64,000 nucleotides of DNA from Rhynchonema sp. JSB1_4. Lineage: Eukaryota > Nematoda > Chromadorea > Monhysterida > Xyalidae. Shown here piece by piece: positions 28,601 to 43,600 of the stretch. The DNA lies in assembly GCA_030248065.1 (NCBI GenBank), contig JASAMV010000235.1:1-64000 (forward strand), written 5' to 3'. The position numbers and the translations under genes are program-made. Each line of letters starts with the position of its first letter. The first letter of the stretch is position 1. A model generated the notes under the pieces. It was not told the DNA's origin, ran no database searches, and saw only the letters and a program-made list of their open reading frames with translations.

Positions 28601-31600
28601 TAGCATCTCGTTTGGTTCACCCACATAATGCCTAATCGCTCCATGCTGGCCGCAATTCAGGCATAAGGTACATTACATGCCTACTCAAGGCAGTCCTACA
28701 ATAGTGTTCTGGTGTCCCTCAGAACAATGTGGAACACTTGAAACGTGTCGTCTGTATGGCCAAAACGACGTAACCCGAGTAGGTCAGGTGACCACCACCG
28801 CGCACTGCGTCTAACGTTGTTTCAAACACCAAAAGCACCAGCTTCGGCACGACTAAAACTATTTTGTGTATTTCGACCGCAATGGCTCATAAAGCATCCT
28901 AACCGAACCCATTATGGTTATTGTATTTAAAAGTGCTTTTCGTCGATGACTTTTATGTTTCAGTTGCGCTTCACTACTCGTTGACCAATGTTTTTGACGA
29001 ATGTGACGCATAACGTCGAGTAGTGCACATGTATACCCAACAATGATCTGGGGCGACGTCACATTTGAAAGACTAAAGTTCTGAAATGAAACCGCTCTTC
29101 TACGCTACTATACTCAGTGAAATGAGACTCCAGGAATATGAAAGGCCTCATTCTTAGCTTTTATGACGCAAACGCCGGGTTATTTGGCGAAACATGATAA
29201 CTTTGGGCTCTGATCTCAGTCTCGATCTGCTGAGACCCCGCAGCCACATTCTGAAACCTGTTGTAGTCGCGTATAGCGCTTAGAAATTTCGAATACAAAA
29301 CGTTACAATCTCCTAAAGGTTTCAGAACGCCCGCGATGCACTGCTCATTTGTTGCTTTGGTTCCTCCCGTAAATTATTTCTAAAGTGCGATATTAGACAG
29401 GTTTTTTTGGTCACAAGCGAGAACAGTTTTCTTTGAATCAGTTTTTTCGCGCGGAGTAGCGAGCTGGGCAAAAAATGAGAAATGTTAGCAAATACGAACG
29501 AATGCGCTAGGTATGGAAGACGCAGCCAGTTGTTTCCGTGTTGATAGCTCACTCTGACGGCGGCAAGGCGCTTGCTTAGGGCTCCACCAGATAGACCCGA
29601 AACCCGAAACCCGAAACATAATTTTTTTCTATGTCCATGTTTCGGGTTTCGGGTTTTGGAAAAAAACCCGAAACCCGAAACACAAAGCATGATAATCGAA
29701 AATGTTTCGGTCTTGTCACTTGTAGCTGACGTGCACAATTTATACCGTCAGTCGAAGCATTTTCGATTATCATGCTTCGGGTTTCGGGTTTTTTTTTCAA
29801 AACCCGAAACCCGAAACAGGGACATAGAAAAAATTTATATTTCGTGTTTCGGGTTTCGGGTCTATCTGGTGGAGCCCTAAGTGCTGTACTATCTGGCAAC
29901 GAATCAGACCGCGTTGCCCGCGACAGCGTTCAAACCAAGTACGTTTTTCGGCACTTGCATGTTGTTTTTATGGGCATAAACGTCGCCGTCATATTGTGCT
30001 ACTCTCAGGCATCTTCTGCTTACAACAAGCGCCCTCATCTTGTTAGTAATCGACTGCAGGATAGACCAGTTTCATTTTTATTTCCACGTACATATGTTGG
30101 AAAAGTATAATAACATCTTGCTGAGAAAGCAGCTTGGGGCCTTCAACCGCACGCGTGCCACGAGAATCTTTCAATAATTTTTCTTATTGCACGATGCCAA
30201 TCTATTGCTAGTTTCTCATATCCAGAGCTGCGAATATCGTTTTTATTTAGGCCAATAATCTGCCATTGACTAACAATGAGTGCCTTTTAGCTGGGCGTGA
30301 ATGTGCTATTCGCCCGAATGAACCGGGTTCACTTCTTTTGCAGGCTTTGACCACCTTCTGCCGATCAAACTGGGTGTCGAATCAAGTTGAAACGTTTGAG
30401 ATCGACCTCGAACGTGACCCGAAACTCGGTCTCGGTATCACCGTTGCCGGATACGTACATCGAAAAGGTACGACGCGTTGTAAATGTACTATTACAGCAC
30501 CAGCTGAAACTCTGGTGAATTCTGCACGTACAACGCGTGCTGCACGCGTACGTGCAGAATTCACCCAGGGTTGCAGCTGGTACTGAAGTATAGCTTCTGG
30601 TTTCTTCTCTGCTTCATTCTTTAACACGGGGCAATGATTGCGTCTCTATAGTCACTCGTGTTCACATCGCCATGGTTGTTTTCGCAAAATTGACTGGTTT
30701 CGTTTGCGTGTTTTAGCAAAATCTCTACTCAGTTTACAGTCCAGCCGCGCTTGTATCCCTTTAAAAGCGTCACGGTCACACACGCACACCTTGCGTAACT
30801 CTACCTCCACGCGTGCGCACAGTTCCAGTATAATTATCTGTACGACAGGCAGACACCTCGACCTCCCGAGCTACAAAATCAACAAACAGTTTTCCGACGT
30901 TCCTGTTCGTTTCCGGTTCCGTCATAAACCTCTTTGGCAAGCAACCTTTATTTTTTCCGCACTTTTCGAAGACACACTGGCAACACAGGTGTCTGTTCCC
31001 TATTCAGATTACACAAAGTTGTAGTGCGGGCCAAACGCGACTGAATAATGCATGATGGCTGCTTAGCGAGCTGTTTAGTGGCCGCTGCGTCTTCACATAC
31101 CCACACAGCAAGCAACGACTCCTGAAGCTTTTCAGCGGCGCGCTCGCTAATGCAGTACTGGTAAAAAAACCTTTCATCAGATAGCGCTACTATATACTTA
31201 TACCCACGGTGACCGTGACTTCAGACGGGATATTGCTCGTGGGCTTATTAGGACGCGTGCTTTCCTTCCGAACTTCTCAGCCGTCTGTTACTCAAGACAC
31301 TACATACGTACAGTATATGTACTCGTGATTTCACCCGGCGAGATTGAAAATATTTTGTTTCATTCTCTTCAGAAGAAATCTCGGGTGTTTTCGTCAAGAA
31401 TCTGGTGCCGAACACAGCCGCTGAGCGGAACGGCAACATCCGAGTGCACGATCTAATACTTGAGGTGCGGTGAATACTGATAATGTTTTCAGAAAACATT
31501 TGAGCGTGACTTTAAGTGCACTTGAATTATAACTCCAGGTTAACGGCCAAACACTCGAGGGTCTGTCGCACGCCGACTCTGTTCGTCTGCTGGTGAACTC

Positions 31601-34600
31601 GGGGCAGCAGGTTCGCTTAAAACTCGTTCGATTCCTGGGCGGTTCGCCGCAGGCCGCCTGTCTGGCCATGTTGCGCGAGCAGGAGTCGGAGACGCAGATG
31701 ATTGACATTCACAAACACCGACGAAAGCAGGAACGCGCCAACAATGCGAGCGCTGCTGCTTCCACTTCACCTACAGGATTGGAAAAAGAGCGAGCCGTAA
31801 CTGAACACAAATCACAAACGGTCGTTGATTCCGGCGCAGTTGAATCCGGTGGCACGCCATCTCCGCCTGAGCGACCTGCAGAGCCCGAGCCGCCGCTTGC
31901 GTCGCCGCCACCTGTGACAGAAGCTGAGTCAGGGTCTAGAGTCCAGGAACAACTGCCAGAACCAGCAACGCAACGTGTTGTTGATGAGTCGAGCACAACA
32001 CAAGAACCACTACCTCAAGGTCGAGAAACGAGTGTGGAGCGAAGGTTGGACCACCGACCCGAACCGATGAACAACGAACAGATACAGGAATACTGGAAGG
32101 GCATTGTGGGGGAAGATTATGAAATTGTGGTTAGTTGAGTTTATTGGACACTCGTTGCTTTGTATGTATAGCTCATAGTCACATGATGAGCAATGTCACA
32201 GTCAGGATTGTTAAGACCTACAGTATAGGATTCTCCGCTCTATGGCCGCTGCAAACGAGCTGAAAAGGACTTTCATTTTTTCCTGCAGATCGGTGGTATG
32301 CAGAAACCACTGAAGAGTGGACTTGGTCTTTCACTAGAGGGAACAGTCGATGTTGTGAATGGTGCTGAACTTCGGCCGCATCACTACATACAACGAATAC
32401 ATCCTGATGGACCGGCTGGCCAATGTGCTAAATTTAGGCCAGGCGATGAGCTTTTGGAGGTTGGTATTGAATGGCACTCGACTCCAGCACAGTAATCGCA
32501 CAGTTCACGCTTTGCTGTTCCTTACAGATCAATGGCACACGTCTGCATGGTGCTTCACATGTGGACGTGCGTCGCGCGATAGCCGGTCTTCCCGGTAACG
32601 TCGCCGTCAAGCTGGTGATCGCAAGACCCATCCAGGTTCCTGATGTTCACAATTTCGTATTCCATTTCCCAGCGTGGCATAGGTTTTTCTTTCTTCTCCG
32701 ATGTTCTTTTGGTTCTTTTGGCAAATTTGCTGAAGTCTTGCGTGATGCAGATGCCAATCTCTGCGTCAGTATTTATGCCAAGTACGAGCGACGATGGACC
32801 CACCAAATCGTCGGGACGTTATCGTGACATGGTGAGCACTCTGTGCAAAGCAGATGGTGAACGCATGATAAAGGTTGGTCCTTGAATAACACACTGCTTT
32901 TTTATTTTCTCTTCAATTGCTTTATGGCCAAATTACTCCCGACTGATTGCTCTAAACTGTCAAGAAATAACACATCCAGGCCAAATCCGAGCAAACACTG
33001 TCAGCATCCGTGGTACCAACGGATGCCGCCCGCGAATGGCAACGATACATGCGGTCGAGGTCGTTGGAGCCATTGCACGGCATGGCTGTTTGGTCGCTGA
33101 CACCGGTGCTCATTACATTGCACAAACAAAACAAAGGACTTGGATTTACCGTCCTGGATTATCAGGTGCATTGTATCTCTACCTGTATTTATATTGGTTG
33201 GCCTTCTCTCCGACCTTTGAACCGCTCGTCCAATCAAACCGCCATCCACCTACATATGCATGCATGGTATACCTATGTGTGTGCAACGGATAGATGGAAA
33301 CGTCCTTTTTGACAAGGTTGCAAATTAGATTTGTGGCGCCCGCCGCTCGGGGTGCATAGGTTTTGTTGTTTGGTTCATTTTCTGAACACATGTACCGTAG
33401 ACGGAATGAGAAACAAAGACAAAATAAAAACGGAACATCGTCGGTCAGGATTCGTTGCATCAAGGTGAGACTGTGATCGTGATTAAATCGCTGGTGCCCG
33501 GTGGTCCCGCGCATCAGGACGGCCGTATTGTGCCCGGTGACAGACTATTGTATGTCAACGACGTAAATCTCACGAATGCATCCTTGGACCAGGTTTGCTT
33601 GCATTTTTGGGCCGTATCCGTGAATGCATTTTTGGAGCGTCAAGAAACAAGTCTAACGAAACCAACTTTGGTTCAATTGAAGTTCAATCCAATATTTACG
33701 TAATCTGTTTTTCCTTCCACACAGGCGGTCAACGCTCTCAAGTCTGCGCCACAGGGCCCCGTCGTGCTAGGCATTGCCAAACCGATGCCTATTGATGACG
33801 AGGTAAGACTTCAGCATTATAGTTTTTGATGTTGGTCGCTGCTTACTCTTGCGTTTCTAAATTGACGCCGACGTTCCCAATTCTTACCATTAAGGGATGT
33901 CTAGACGCCACCCCTGCATATGTACACGAACAAATACCCGTATTTTACTGCTTGTAATCCATTTCTGTTCCAACAAGATATCGTGTAAGTGAGTTCTTTA
34001 TTATGGTCACGTCATCGCGCTTTGTAATTCATGTTTCAATATATTGTGAATAGGTAATGTACGGTTCGTATAGCTACACATGGTCCCTATACCATACTTG
34101 TCAGTTCTGGCGCAGTAAAGCAAAAGGAGAGAAGTAAGAAAAATCAATTAAGTGATGCGCTCTGTCTTACTTATACAATCCTCTCTATCTTTGTCTGTTA
34201 TTCCCTACAGCGACAAGTAAGGGGGGAATCTCAACATGTTTGAACTACTGTTAAAACTCTGTCTCACAACAACCCCCGCTAACCTGCAGTGTGTACATAT
34301 ACATACGTGCGTGTTCTTATGTTACCGTATTGTAGGTAGGTACAGTACCTATGTGACGTTTTTATCTTTCAGTCTAGAGCTACAGGCTCCGTTATGGCTC
34401 AAGAAGATAACCCGTACGGTTACCCTTTAAATAGACTTCAGTCGTGCTGAACGATGGCGTCGGTGCCCCGATTGTATTAGCATGCGTCTGGCTCGCTCCA
34501 AACTTATCAAACTCATACGGCTACCACAGAGTTGCTGGATGCTGCATGCATGAATGCAAGGCTTGCATGCCAAGAAGTTTTTTTGGACTATTTTTCGTGT

Positions 34601-37600
34601 TGAGGCGCCGCGCGTGTCCTTGATTCATTGACACATTTGACCGATCAAGCGAAACCATGCAAGTGTAGTGGTTCGGCCGCCGTTCCCTGTTATTCCTCAG
34701 TGTCATCCGCTTTCTGAGCGCAAATATTAATTCCACTGCACGTTTGCCAGAAACATACACACCTTGTATGTACAAGATGTTCGTCACAATAAGGTAATGG
34801 CTTGGTGCGTTTCGTGGGCCGGTAAGCTATATGTAGCACCTCACCTAAATATGCCAACAGCACATTTCTTACGCGTACACAGTAAGTAACGCATACTACA
34901 AGCTATTGTATTGTATGCATGCATATTAGGTGCATCTGAGCAGGTGAGTGAGTGGCGAAGCCAGAACGGATTTTGAAGTACTACGCATGTGCCAACAGCG
35001 TCAAAGTGAGAAAACAGAAAGCAATTTCCTTTTCCTCCTCTGTAACACTGTATATTATGGCTGGCACTCACATATAGTGAGTTATGTACTTCGCAATGGG
35101 TTAGCCGCAGCAACAGCGGCGTTGCTCTGAAGCATAAACATGTAACTTGGGCCCCACGCCTTACTGACATGCGCAGTACGCACCCACATCTTCGTTGCTG
35201 GTGACTGTTTAGTAGGCTGTAAGCCATGCGCTCTCTCTGTTTTAGCGCATTTACTGTTATAAAACATTATAACACCCCGCGGATACTTTCTACCGCTTAG
35301 GTAGCTCTGCCCTGAGAGACATACTCCATTTAGTTTTCCACAAAATAAAGCAAGTCAGCTTTGTGCTTTTGGATCCTTCAGTCCCTGCTCTCCTTGTTGT
35401 TTTTTTTTATCCACACCGTCGTTTATTTTTGGTCGTTTTATTGCGGTGGTGATATGAAAACGGCGGAATTTTTGTGATTTCTCGTTTCCGTCGGTCTCAT
35501 AGAAAGAAAAAGACGGAAAAGTGGGCGATACCATTTAATTGGCCATATCCGGTGGACAAATGAGGGTTATGGATCGATGTTTAGTTCCACTCCTAGCCGT
35601 GTGTCGCTCGCCAGACTTGTCAAACTTGTTCCTTCAAAGTTTTGCGTCATTACTCTGTTTGGTAGAACGTGTATCTCGCTTAATCTCTGCCTTGGACGCA
35701 AACCGATAGCCCGCCCTACCAGAATTCGATGGTGGCAAAAACGTAACAATTTTTCATTCATGTTCGTTCCTTTCTTGCAGAACGCTTCGTTTGTGTTGTC
35801 GCATAGCCCGCTGTTTTCACGCAGTGAACGTCTGCTGGCCAAATGCAGTTTCAACAGTCCGCGCGCAAAACGAAAACGCACTGATCAGGTCGTCATAAAT
35901 TTCATGTTTTTTTTCATTTGAAAGTTAATGTTAAATTTGTGACAATGAAGACTTTTCAGTTTGCACCGTTGGCCGGCATCGACTGGTCAGCCGAGGCTCG
36001 GCGTCGTCTTTATCCACAGGTCAGTGTACGTTTTTATCTGTCCACTTGCCCAATATAATAGTGACAGCGTCTGCTAGGCAGTATTGTGCCGCTATGTTTG
36101 CCCGTCGTGATTTCATCTAACTTCTATGTCTATAACTGTACGTGATGTATTGACGCGTTAGGTATTTGAATTTTGTATCAGGTTACATGTGCCGACATTC
36201 ACTGCTTCGTGAAACTTCTCCCTTCTCCGGACTGCGAACTGCGCACAGAGACTGTTGTCCCCTTCTTAATTTCTTTCATTATGCATCGTTTTGATTACAA
36301 TTGTGTTCAGTAAATCAACTTGCGGTGTCGCAGCTGCAATTTTTGGCTGATATGGTAAAGGCCTGGCGCCTGCGGACTCCATGCACAAGTGCAGTGAATA
36401 AGAGGATGAAGCTACTGCTGACTTTGCATGTTTTGTGTGGCTACCAGGGTTTGGCAAAAAACGTTTTTTTCAAAAAATCGTTTTTTTAAAAAAAAACGTT
36501 TTTTTAAACGCCCAGATGACCAAAATATGCCCCCAAAAAATTGGAAGACGCTCATGTTGGGAAGAAAACGTGGTTAAATGAAGTAATTCTATGTGTTCTG
36601 AGGCAAAATAAACGGGTTTCAGCCATTTTAGCGAGTTGTTAAGATCCCATATCGGACCCGCATCATGGGACCAACTTTGGCCGGGGTCATCATTGAAAGT
36701 CAAACTCCGTATATCGACGTACAGTATCTCGACAAAGTAAAAATTGGTCGAAAATTTTTTGAAAAAAATGGGACAAAAAATTGATTTTCCTTGATGATCA
36801 GGGTACTTTCCCTGAAAAATCAGGGAAAATCAAGGAAATTCAGGATTTTAAAAAAAACGAAAAACGACCCAGGCGTTTTTTTTAAAAACGTCGTTTTTTA
36901 AGAAAAACGCCGTCGTTTTTTCTTGCCCAACCCTGGTGGCGACTGCCCAGGCTCGCAGGCCTAATCAGCCAAAAATTGCACCTGGTACTGTACATCGCTC
37001 GATTTCACTAGAACAATTGACATGAACAGGTGAACTATGTGCCTATTTATGTATAATTGGCAGTACTGTTGGGTGCCATGACTATGTTGAGATATAAAAA
37101 ACAAGGGCTAAATTATGGTTTCGCCCAAACGTTTGGATTATCCTTCTTCGGGACTTTGGGGTACGGAACGTTTGACTTGAGTTCTGTGGTTGCTAGCCTC
37201 TTACCACACTCTCCTGCTTGAACTTCAGTCAGAGTATATGGTGACTAGTGTACATTTGATTTAAAAACGAACACCCAACTACTGCTGATTTATGATGTGT
37301 GAGTGCTACCTACCCCCGATTGCACTATATGGCAATGCGTATGCGTGCTCTATTATCTTTTCTTGAAACATTACAGGCGTATCATTCCTACACACCGCAC
37401 GACTCGATATCATTGCGGTCCGATCAACGTATCAGTCTTTACGGGGTACGTCCACTCACTGATCGCTTAGTGGGACTGAGTAGACATGCTACATATATTA
37501 TGGGTCGCATGGTTGACCTCAATTGAGCCCTGTGTGTGATGCACAAACTTTTTGTTGACTTTATGAATTATCTAAACACACCAGCCGCACCGAAATGTAC

Positions 37601-40600
37601 CTGTGCACGAATACATGCACACCTGGCATGTTTGGATGTTTTGTTCACGCAGCTCACGTTTCGTACTTTTATTTTCACTGAACCAGAACAATGCACACAC
37701 TGTAGGTACAGTATGTATGTATCTGCATCTGCGAAGACACGCACGTGTAAATGATAAACATGTGTTTCGCTATCACTTCAAACATTCATGCTGGAAAAGG
37801 CACTATCGCTTTGTGTATGATGTACCACTCAGTCCAGATGGTCTTAACTCAATAGTAGAGCATTAGTTTAGTCCGGGTTTATAGTGTAGCTTTAGTTCAT
37901 GAATTGTACATATACAATTTACGGTACCTGGTATTCTAATGTTTCTTTGTCCTAACCACAAGCACAACAGTCACCAGAGAACCATTTTATCAACAACAGA
38001 GCTATCTATCGATGCAAAGCTGGTCACCCACGTCCACCCCGTCGGTGTCGCCGGCGGCATCACCGTCGTTACTGAGGAGTTCGTGGGCCGCAGACATCCT
38101 CAAAATGCCGACCACCATGGAGAAGACTGTCAAGATACGCAAAGGCAGGGGACATCTTGGTGAGTTGTGGAATTTTGGAAAACTGTATGGGTTCTTTTCA
38201 TGTATTTCGAAAATTTCATAAAGCAAAACATATTCACTTGACCTTCTGCGTAACCCACCTTCAAATACTCTTTGGCCACCATTGTTTTGACCTCTGTTAT
38301 CCTTCGCTGACGCCAGCACTAATGTTTCACCATTCTGTAGGCATATCGCTCGAGCCGTACGACAAAGCGGTGAACGGTTGTGTGGTCAGCACGATGCTAC
38401 CAACGGGTGTGATCGGGCGCGATGGACACATTCATTTGGGCGATTTCGTCACCAAAATCAACAACGAGAATCTGCGCAACGTCACTGGCTCGCAGGCGCG
38501 CGCCATACTCAAACGCGCCAGTCTGATTGGCACCGATATTACGTGAGTACGATCGAGTCGAAACTATGTAGCAACTATGTATTATAGTGAGCGTAATCGC
38601 ACGAAAGTATATGTTTTTCAGTTTTAATTATATTTCGGTGGAGGACGCTGAACGCTTCAAGGAGCGTCACGCTCGTGACACATCGCCGGCCCCGTCAATA
38701 ACTTCGTTCAACAGGCTGTCTCCGAAGTAAGTGCCATTTTGAGCACTTGCGTTTCTGCTTCGCTGTAAATTTCAAATTGATCCTCATCAATCTGGTCTCA
38801 AATGTTCAGGGTGTTTCCGAAATATTACCGGTGAGTCATTGAGGCGAGACCAGTCTCCGGAATGCTGACGCCGTTAATGTTGTTTCAATGTTTTCAATTG
38901 TTTTTTTTTGTTTTTTCTCGTAACCTAAATCTTTGTTTCTTTCTTTTTCTTATTTTGTCCTGCACCTGATCCGATTTACCTTGTACCTAATTCGCGATCG
39001 CGAGTCTTTGTTTTTCACATAAGCACAGAATAACGCTTTGCACGACATTCCATGTTCAGCAGCATTCAATGTCTTTGGCGTCAAAGGCATCCAGTTGCGC
39101 TTTAAAGCCAGAACTGTTCTCACTGAAACAGATCCCGCTCCTATAATAACCTCGACCATGCCGCCGCCAATCGTGCTTTTTCTCATTCTTTGTCGTTCGT
39201 TGCTTCTAGTAGTAGTGTGTGATGATGTTTCATGATTACCCTGTGCAGGTCGCCTTACATGAACCGCAAAGTCGATCAAACGCCGTCGGTGCCTTTCGAC
39301 GACACGACCAGTTTGGACACGACCAGTCAGTCGCTGCTCGAGCCGACTGCCGGCGCTGCGCCGGGCATCAGTCTGACGCCCGATCGTGATCTGCTGCCGG
39401 AGCCGGACGAGAAAGCGGCGGCGTACGTTGATCTGGCGCATGACATGTCGCAAACGGCGTTGCATGACGCTGTCGCTGACGTTGCGTTCAGCAGCAGGGG
39501 TTAGTTGCCGACCAACGATCATTTTATTGTGCGACGATTCAGTCCCGGGGCACAGCTTCAGGTCCGGCCGATTCTTGCCCGGCTGCAACCTAAGCCTAAG
39601 CCTATAAATGAGTCAAACATGCTGGGCCTGAATCGACCGGGCCGGAAAAATTGGGTCTGAAAAGGTCGGGCCTGAAAAGTCGCGGAATAGATCATTTTGG
39701 CATAAAACAAGAGCGTGTAGTAAACCTGCGTGCGTGTCACGTCGAATACCTAGAGCCTTATCGGCTTTGCGAGCAAGCAATACAACTACGACTACGATTG
39801 GACTACGACTGGGCATGGGCGCGAACTTTTGTTTTGCTAGAGAATTGCAGCACTCATTTTGTGCACCGAACGAACAACTTTTGCGCTGTTCGAAATTGGT
39901 GCTGCAACTCCATTCAAAAATACAGGTTACTCAAAAGTCCATACCGAGTCGTTGTCCCACCCGTAGTCGTAGTCGCATGCTCGTAAGGTTGATGCGGGTT
40001 TAACTGCAAGGCCGACTGCATTTCCAGAAGAATCCTGGTCGAAAACGGCTCGCGCCCGACCGATCGACGAAGTGCCTCTCGCGTCCGCTGCCAGTGTCAA
40101 CGAAGGACTCACAGCCGTCGCGCAAACGTCGGGCACCGAGTCCGCCACCAGCAGTCAGATCGCAACCCCTGGTTATGACACAAAAGTCCCCACGCCACCC
40201 GAACAGTCTCCACCCCGAGAAGCTGCATCCGACACCGACAGAAATGGCAATGTTGCTGAAGCAGTGCTCGAGAAGGAGCCGTCGCCGATCTACGCCGATG
40301 CCGACGACATACAAGACCTGCGTCGTGTCTATCTGGGACGTGCGCCCGAACCGCTGCCTCCGTCCGAACCCGAACGTGAAACATCGCCGGACCGGAATGT
40401 CGTCGCAGAAGAACCGCAACAGCAGCAAAAACAGGAATCACCCACTCAGGAACAACTGGTGCTCGAATCAACGTTGGCCGAGTCCGGCGACGATCGAGAT
40501 CGCACCAATGAGCTTCCAAGCGAAATCGCTGAACAGGAACTTCCAGCAGTTGATGAGAGCAGTGAGCCGAAGGCAATCGAAGTCACGGAACCCGAACCGC

Positions 40601-43600
40601 AACCGGAACCAACTGCCAAAGCGGAACCGGTTGCAGAGGAGAAGACCACCGCGTTGACGACGGAGACCGCTGAGGACACATCGCACACGGAGTCGATCCC
40701 ATCTGCTACACAGGTTGAATTCAAATATTAGTGCGCCACGCGCATTGGCGCCGATCCTGCTTTTGAACATGCGCGAATCTGACCAGCGGTACTGCGCTGT
40801 GAATCACATTGCACAATGCAGTGCTGTGGTTAGAAACTAAAAACTCTAACGTTCAGAACCACGGAACGGTTTGACAGCTGACTTTCCCGACTCATATCAA
40901 CCCATGTATCTGATGTTTCGTAATTTCCAGTCTTCTCGTTCAACTCCAACTCGATGCAAATTCTGGGGCGAACCGCGATCGGTGGAGCTGACGCGCGAGC
41001 CCAACCAATCATTCGGTATTTCCATAGTTGGTGGCCGCGTCGAGGTGTCGCAGAAAGGCGGGCAACCTGGACAGGTATGCTATGCGCGCTTGTAATTTAG
41101 AACATTGACGCTGTGTGCACGAACCATATTATAGTCAAACTAGAAACCTCCAGTTGTTAAAAGAAACTGAGAACTTCATGTGTGAGAACTTCAGGGTAAC
41201 ACCGTGGCCGGAATTTTCATCAAAAGTGTGCTCGAAGACTCGCCCGCCGGTCGATCTGGTGAGCTGACGATGGGTGATCGCATCATAAGTGTGAGTTCGC
41301 CATCAAGTATAAATATGTGGTTACGATGTTAAATTGCTGTGAAGGGTCATGCGCGAAACGAATGCCCCGCTGGTAGTCCAGCTGGTGTTCACCACAGAGT
41401 TTTTGACTATCGGTTTCTTGCAACCTGAACCAAATTAGTCTCCGCCAAGCCTGGTACTATTCATAGTCCTTACTAAGTGCCCATTGCAGGTGAACAATCA
41501 AGATCTACGGAACGCAACGCACGAGCACGCGGTCGAAGTGATCAAACAAGCGACAAATCCGGTGCTGTTTGTTGTACAGAGCATACACAGCTTCTCACCC
41601 CATCAGGTTCGCGCCTACCGCTGCGATTGTGCATAAGTCATCTTATTCTTACGCATTTGCTTCACTAACTTTCCATTTCACGCAATAAATTCTGACTACG
41701 GGTGCCGCGTGCTTAAAATACAAGTGTTCAACATTGTTCTCCAACTCCCGTGTTTCTCTTATCTGTCAATGCCTCTGGGAGTTTAAAAGCTCTGTTACGG
41801 CCGCGGCAATTAAAGTTTGAATTTACCATTGCTCTTGTTTATATACCGTCTTGTTTCCCTCTTTGTGCTGTACAGTGTCATGCTTTCCTTCTATGACCTC
41901 AGCGTTCAAGAGCAACCTTTATTTCTTCTCTTCCCTTTTTCTAGCCAATTCGACTGCGATTCGTAGACGCACTCAGCCAGAACTAAAGCTGCCTCCGTGT
42001 CTATGCACCCTAATCTTTCCGAATGCTGCGCTCACCCACCTACTGTACCTGCATTAATTTCCGACTGCGCCTGACTGAAGTCTGAATTTCCGATTCCGAG
42101 TCACAGTTTCTGGGCAACTTTTAATCTGCCGTACGGGACAGCGTTAATGTCTGACTCTCTAGTGACTGTGCGTTAGAATCAGTGAGAGACCGTGTGATTC
42201 GTGGATCAATTTCGAAGCTATCGTCAAGAAATCGTAATCGTTCAAAAGCGGCTGCCGTGAAGTGCTGCAAAAGAGGTTCCTTTATACGCAAGACCTTGAC
42301 CCGTGAGTGATTCAGTTTTCTGTACCGTATGCTCTTGTTGCATTTTGCGTGACTTGGTGTGCGTGTACAGTGCGTGGATCGTTTCAGCATGAGTTACGAC
42401 CACCATAGGTTGATTGATCATGATCTTAGTCAGGAAACAAATGCATACTGTGTGTGCTATCGCATGTTAGAGAGAGCGCTTCTCTAGGTAGGTCGCTGTC
42501 CTGTACGGTAGTGGTGTGGTTGCCGATCAAACAAAATGTTTTTTTCAAAAATTTGTCCCAAACCCAAACATTCGGTGCTGCATGAAAACTTGAAAAGCTC
42601 AGATGGACACCCCATCCCTCCCCTCATGTCTGAACTTCTTCTCTTTGAACAACACGCTTGTGTAGCAACGCGCCATGGCACTCCACAATTGATGTTGTTG
42701 AACGGAAACCTTGTCAAATCATATGCTTGTGATCTTCTTCTGTATTACTGAGCGACCACTTGATTTGCAGGTAATCACACAAGGTGGCGGCGACGAGCAA
42801 AGTTCGTCTTCCTCCGTTACTCCACCGACGGGTGCACAACGATCCGATACAACGCGATCGGCGCCACCCGCGGTTAGTTTTTTAGTTATTTCGTATGCTT
42901 ACTTTGATTTATTTCACTAAGCTTCCGAAATTCAGATGGCCCCCACTCCATTTGGTGCTTTGAACGATCAAATGCAGCAATCGAAACGTCCCGACCGACC
43001 TGTCGTCTCGCCACCTCCGCCTCCACCAGCTGCCGAAGAGAAGAACAAGGTGACCCTCGAAGATCACGCACGACAGGTATACATTGAAGTATATGTATGT
43101 ACCTGCATCTGAACCTTATTATTATAAGAACTTATAAACCTATACGAGTATGTATGTAATCAAACGTTATCAAACATATTTCCCCTGGTTTATTGGGTCA
43201 GAATAACCTGGTTCACAAAGTTTGCTTCGAACGACAATCATGTCGCTGTGCAGAGTAACTATGTACATGTATCAACAACTGCGAGGCACTCACTGCACGT
43301 GCACAATTTAAGGTCGCGATGAGATCGAGATCTCGAACTTTTTTGTCTTCGAGATTGAGATCTCGTTCCAACCCTTCCCAACTGTTGATGTTATTGAATG
43401 TCAGCGGACGTGTGCTGAGTGAAGCTGAAGTCGGCGCAAATTAGATGCTGCTTTTATCCGGTGTGAAATAAGAATCAATCATACGATATCGATCGGTCCT
43501 AGATACGGAATATGGAATACCCCCACCCCCCCCCCCGCAGCGGAAGGGCTGAAAACAGAAATTTTCCTAAAAGGCGGGAAACTCTATCCATTCCCCTCCC

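Larger units (their letters stand above)
23217..30343. other. mpz-1: 7.1-kb intron between linker and PDZ3
   Basis: Contains the inverted-repeat element near 26199-26560, the candidate first exon at 28006-28152 and the palindromic element at 29576-29880. A good pyrimidine-rich acceptor near 24091 is followed by codon-like sequence, but its phase does not fit either neighbour, so it is not called. Confidence 0.5.

Noticed and set aside
38950..39588. 212-codon minus-strand ORF
   Set aside because: It is antisense to the scaffold linker exon 39249-39499, whose frame, splice sites and phases all fit the plus-strand gene.
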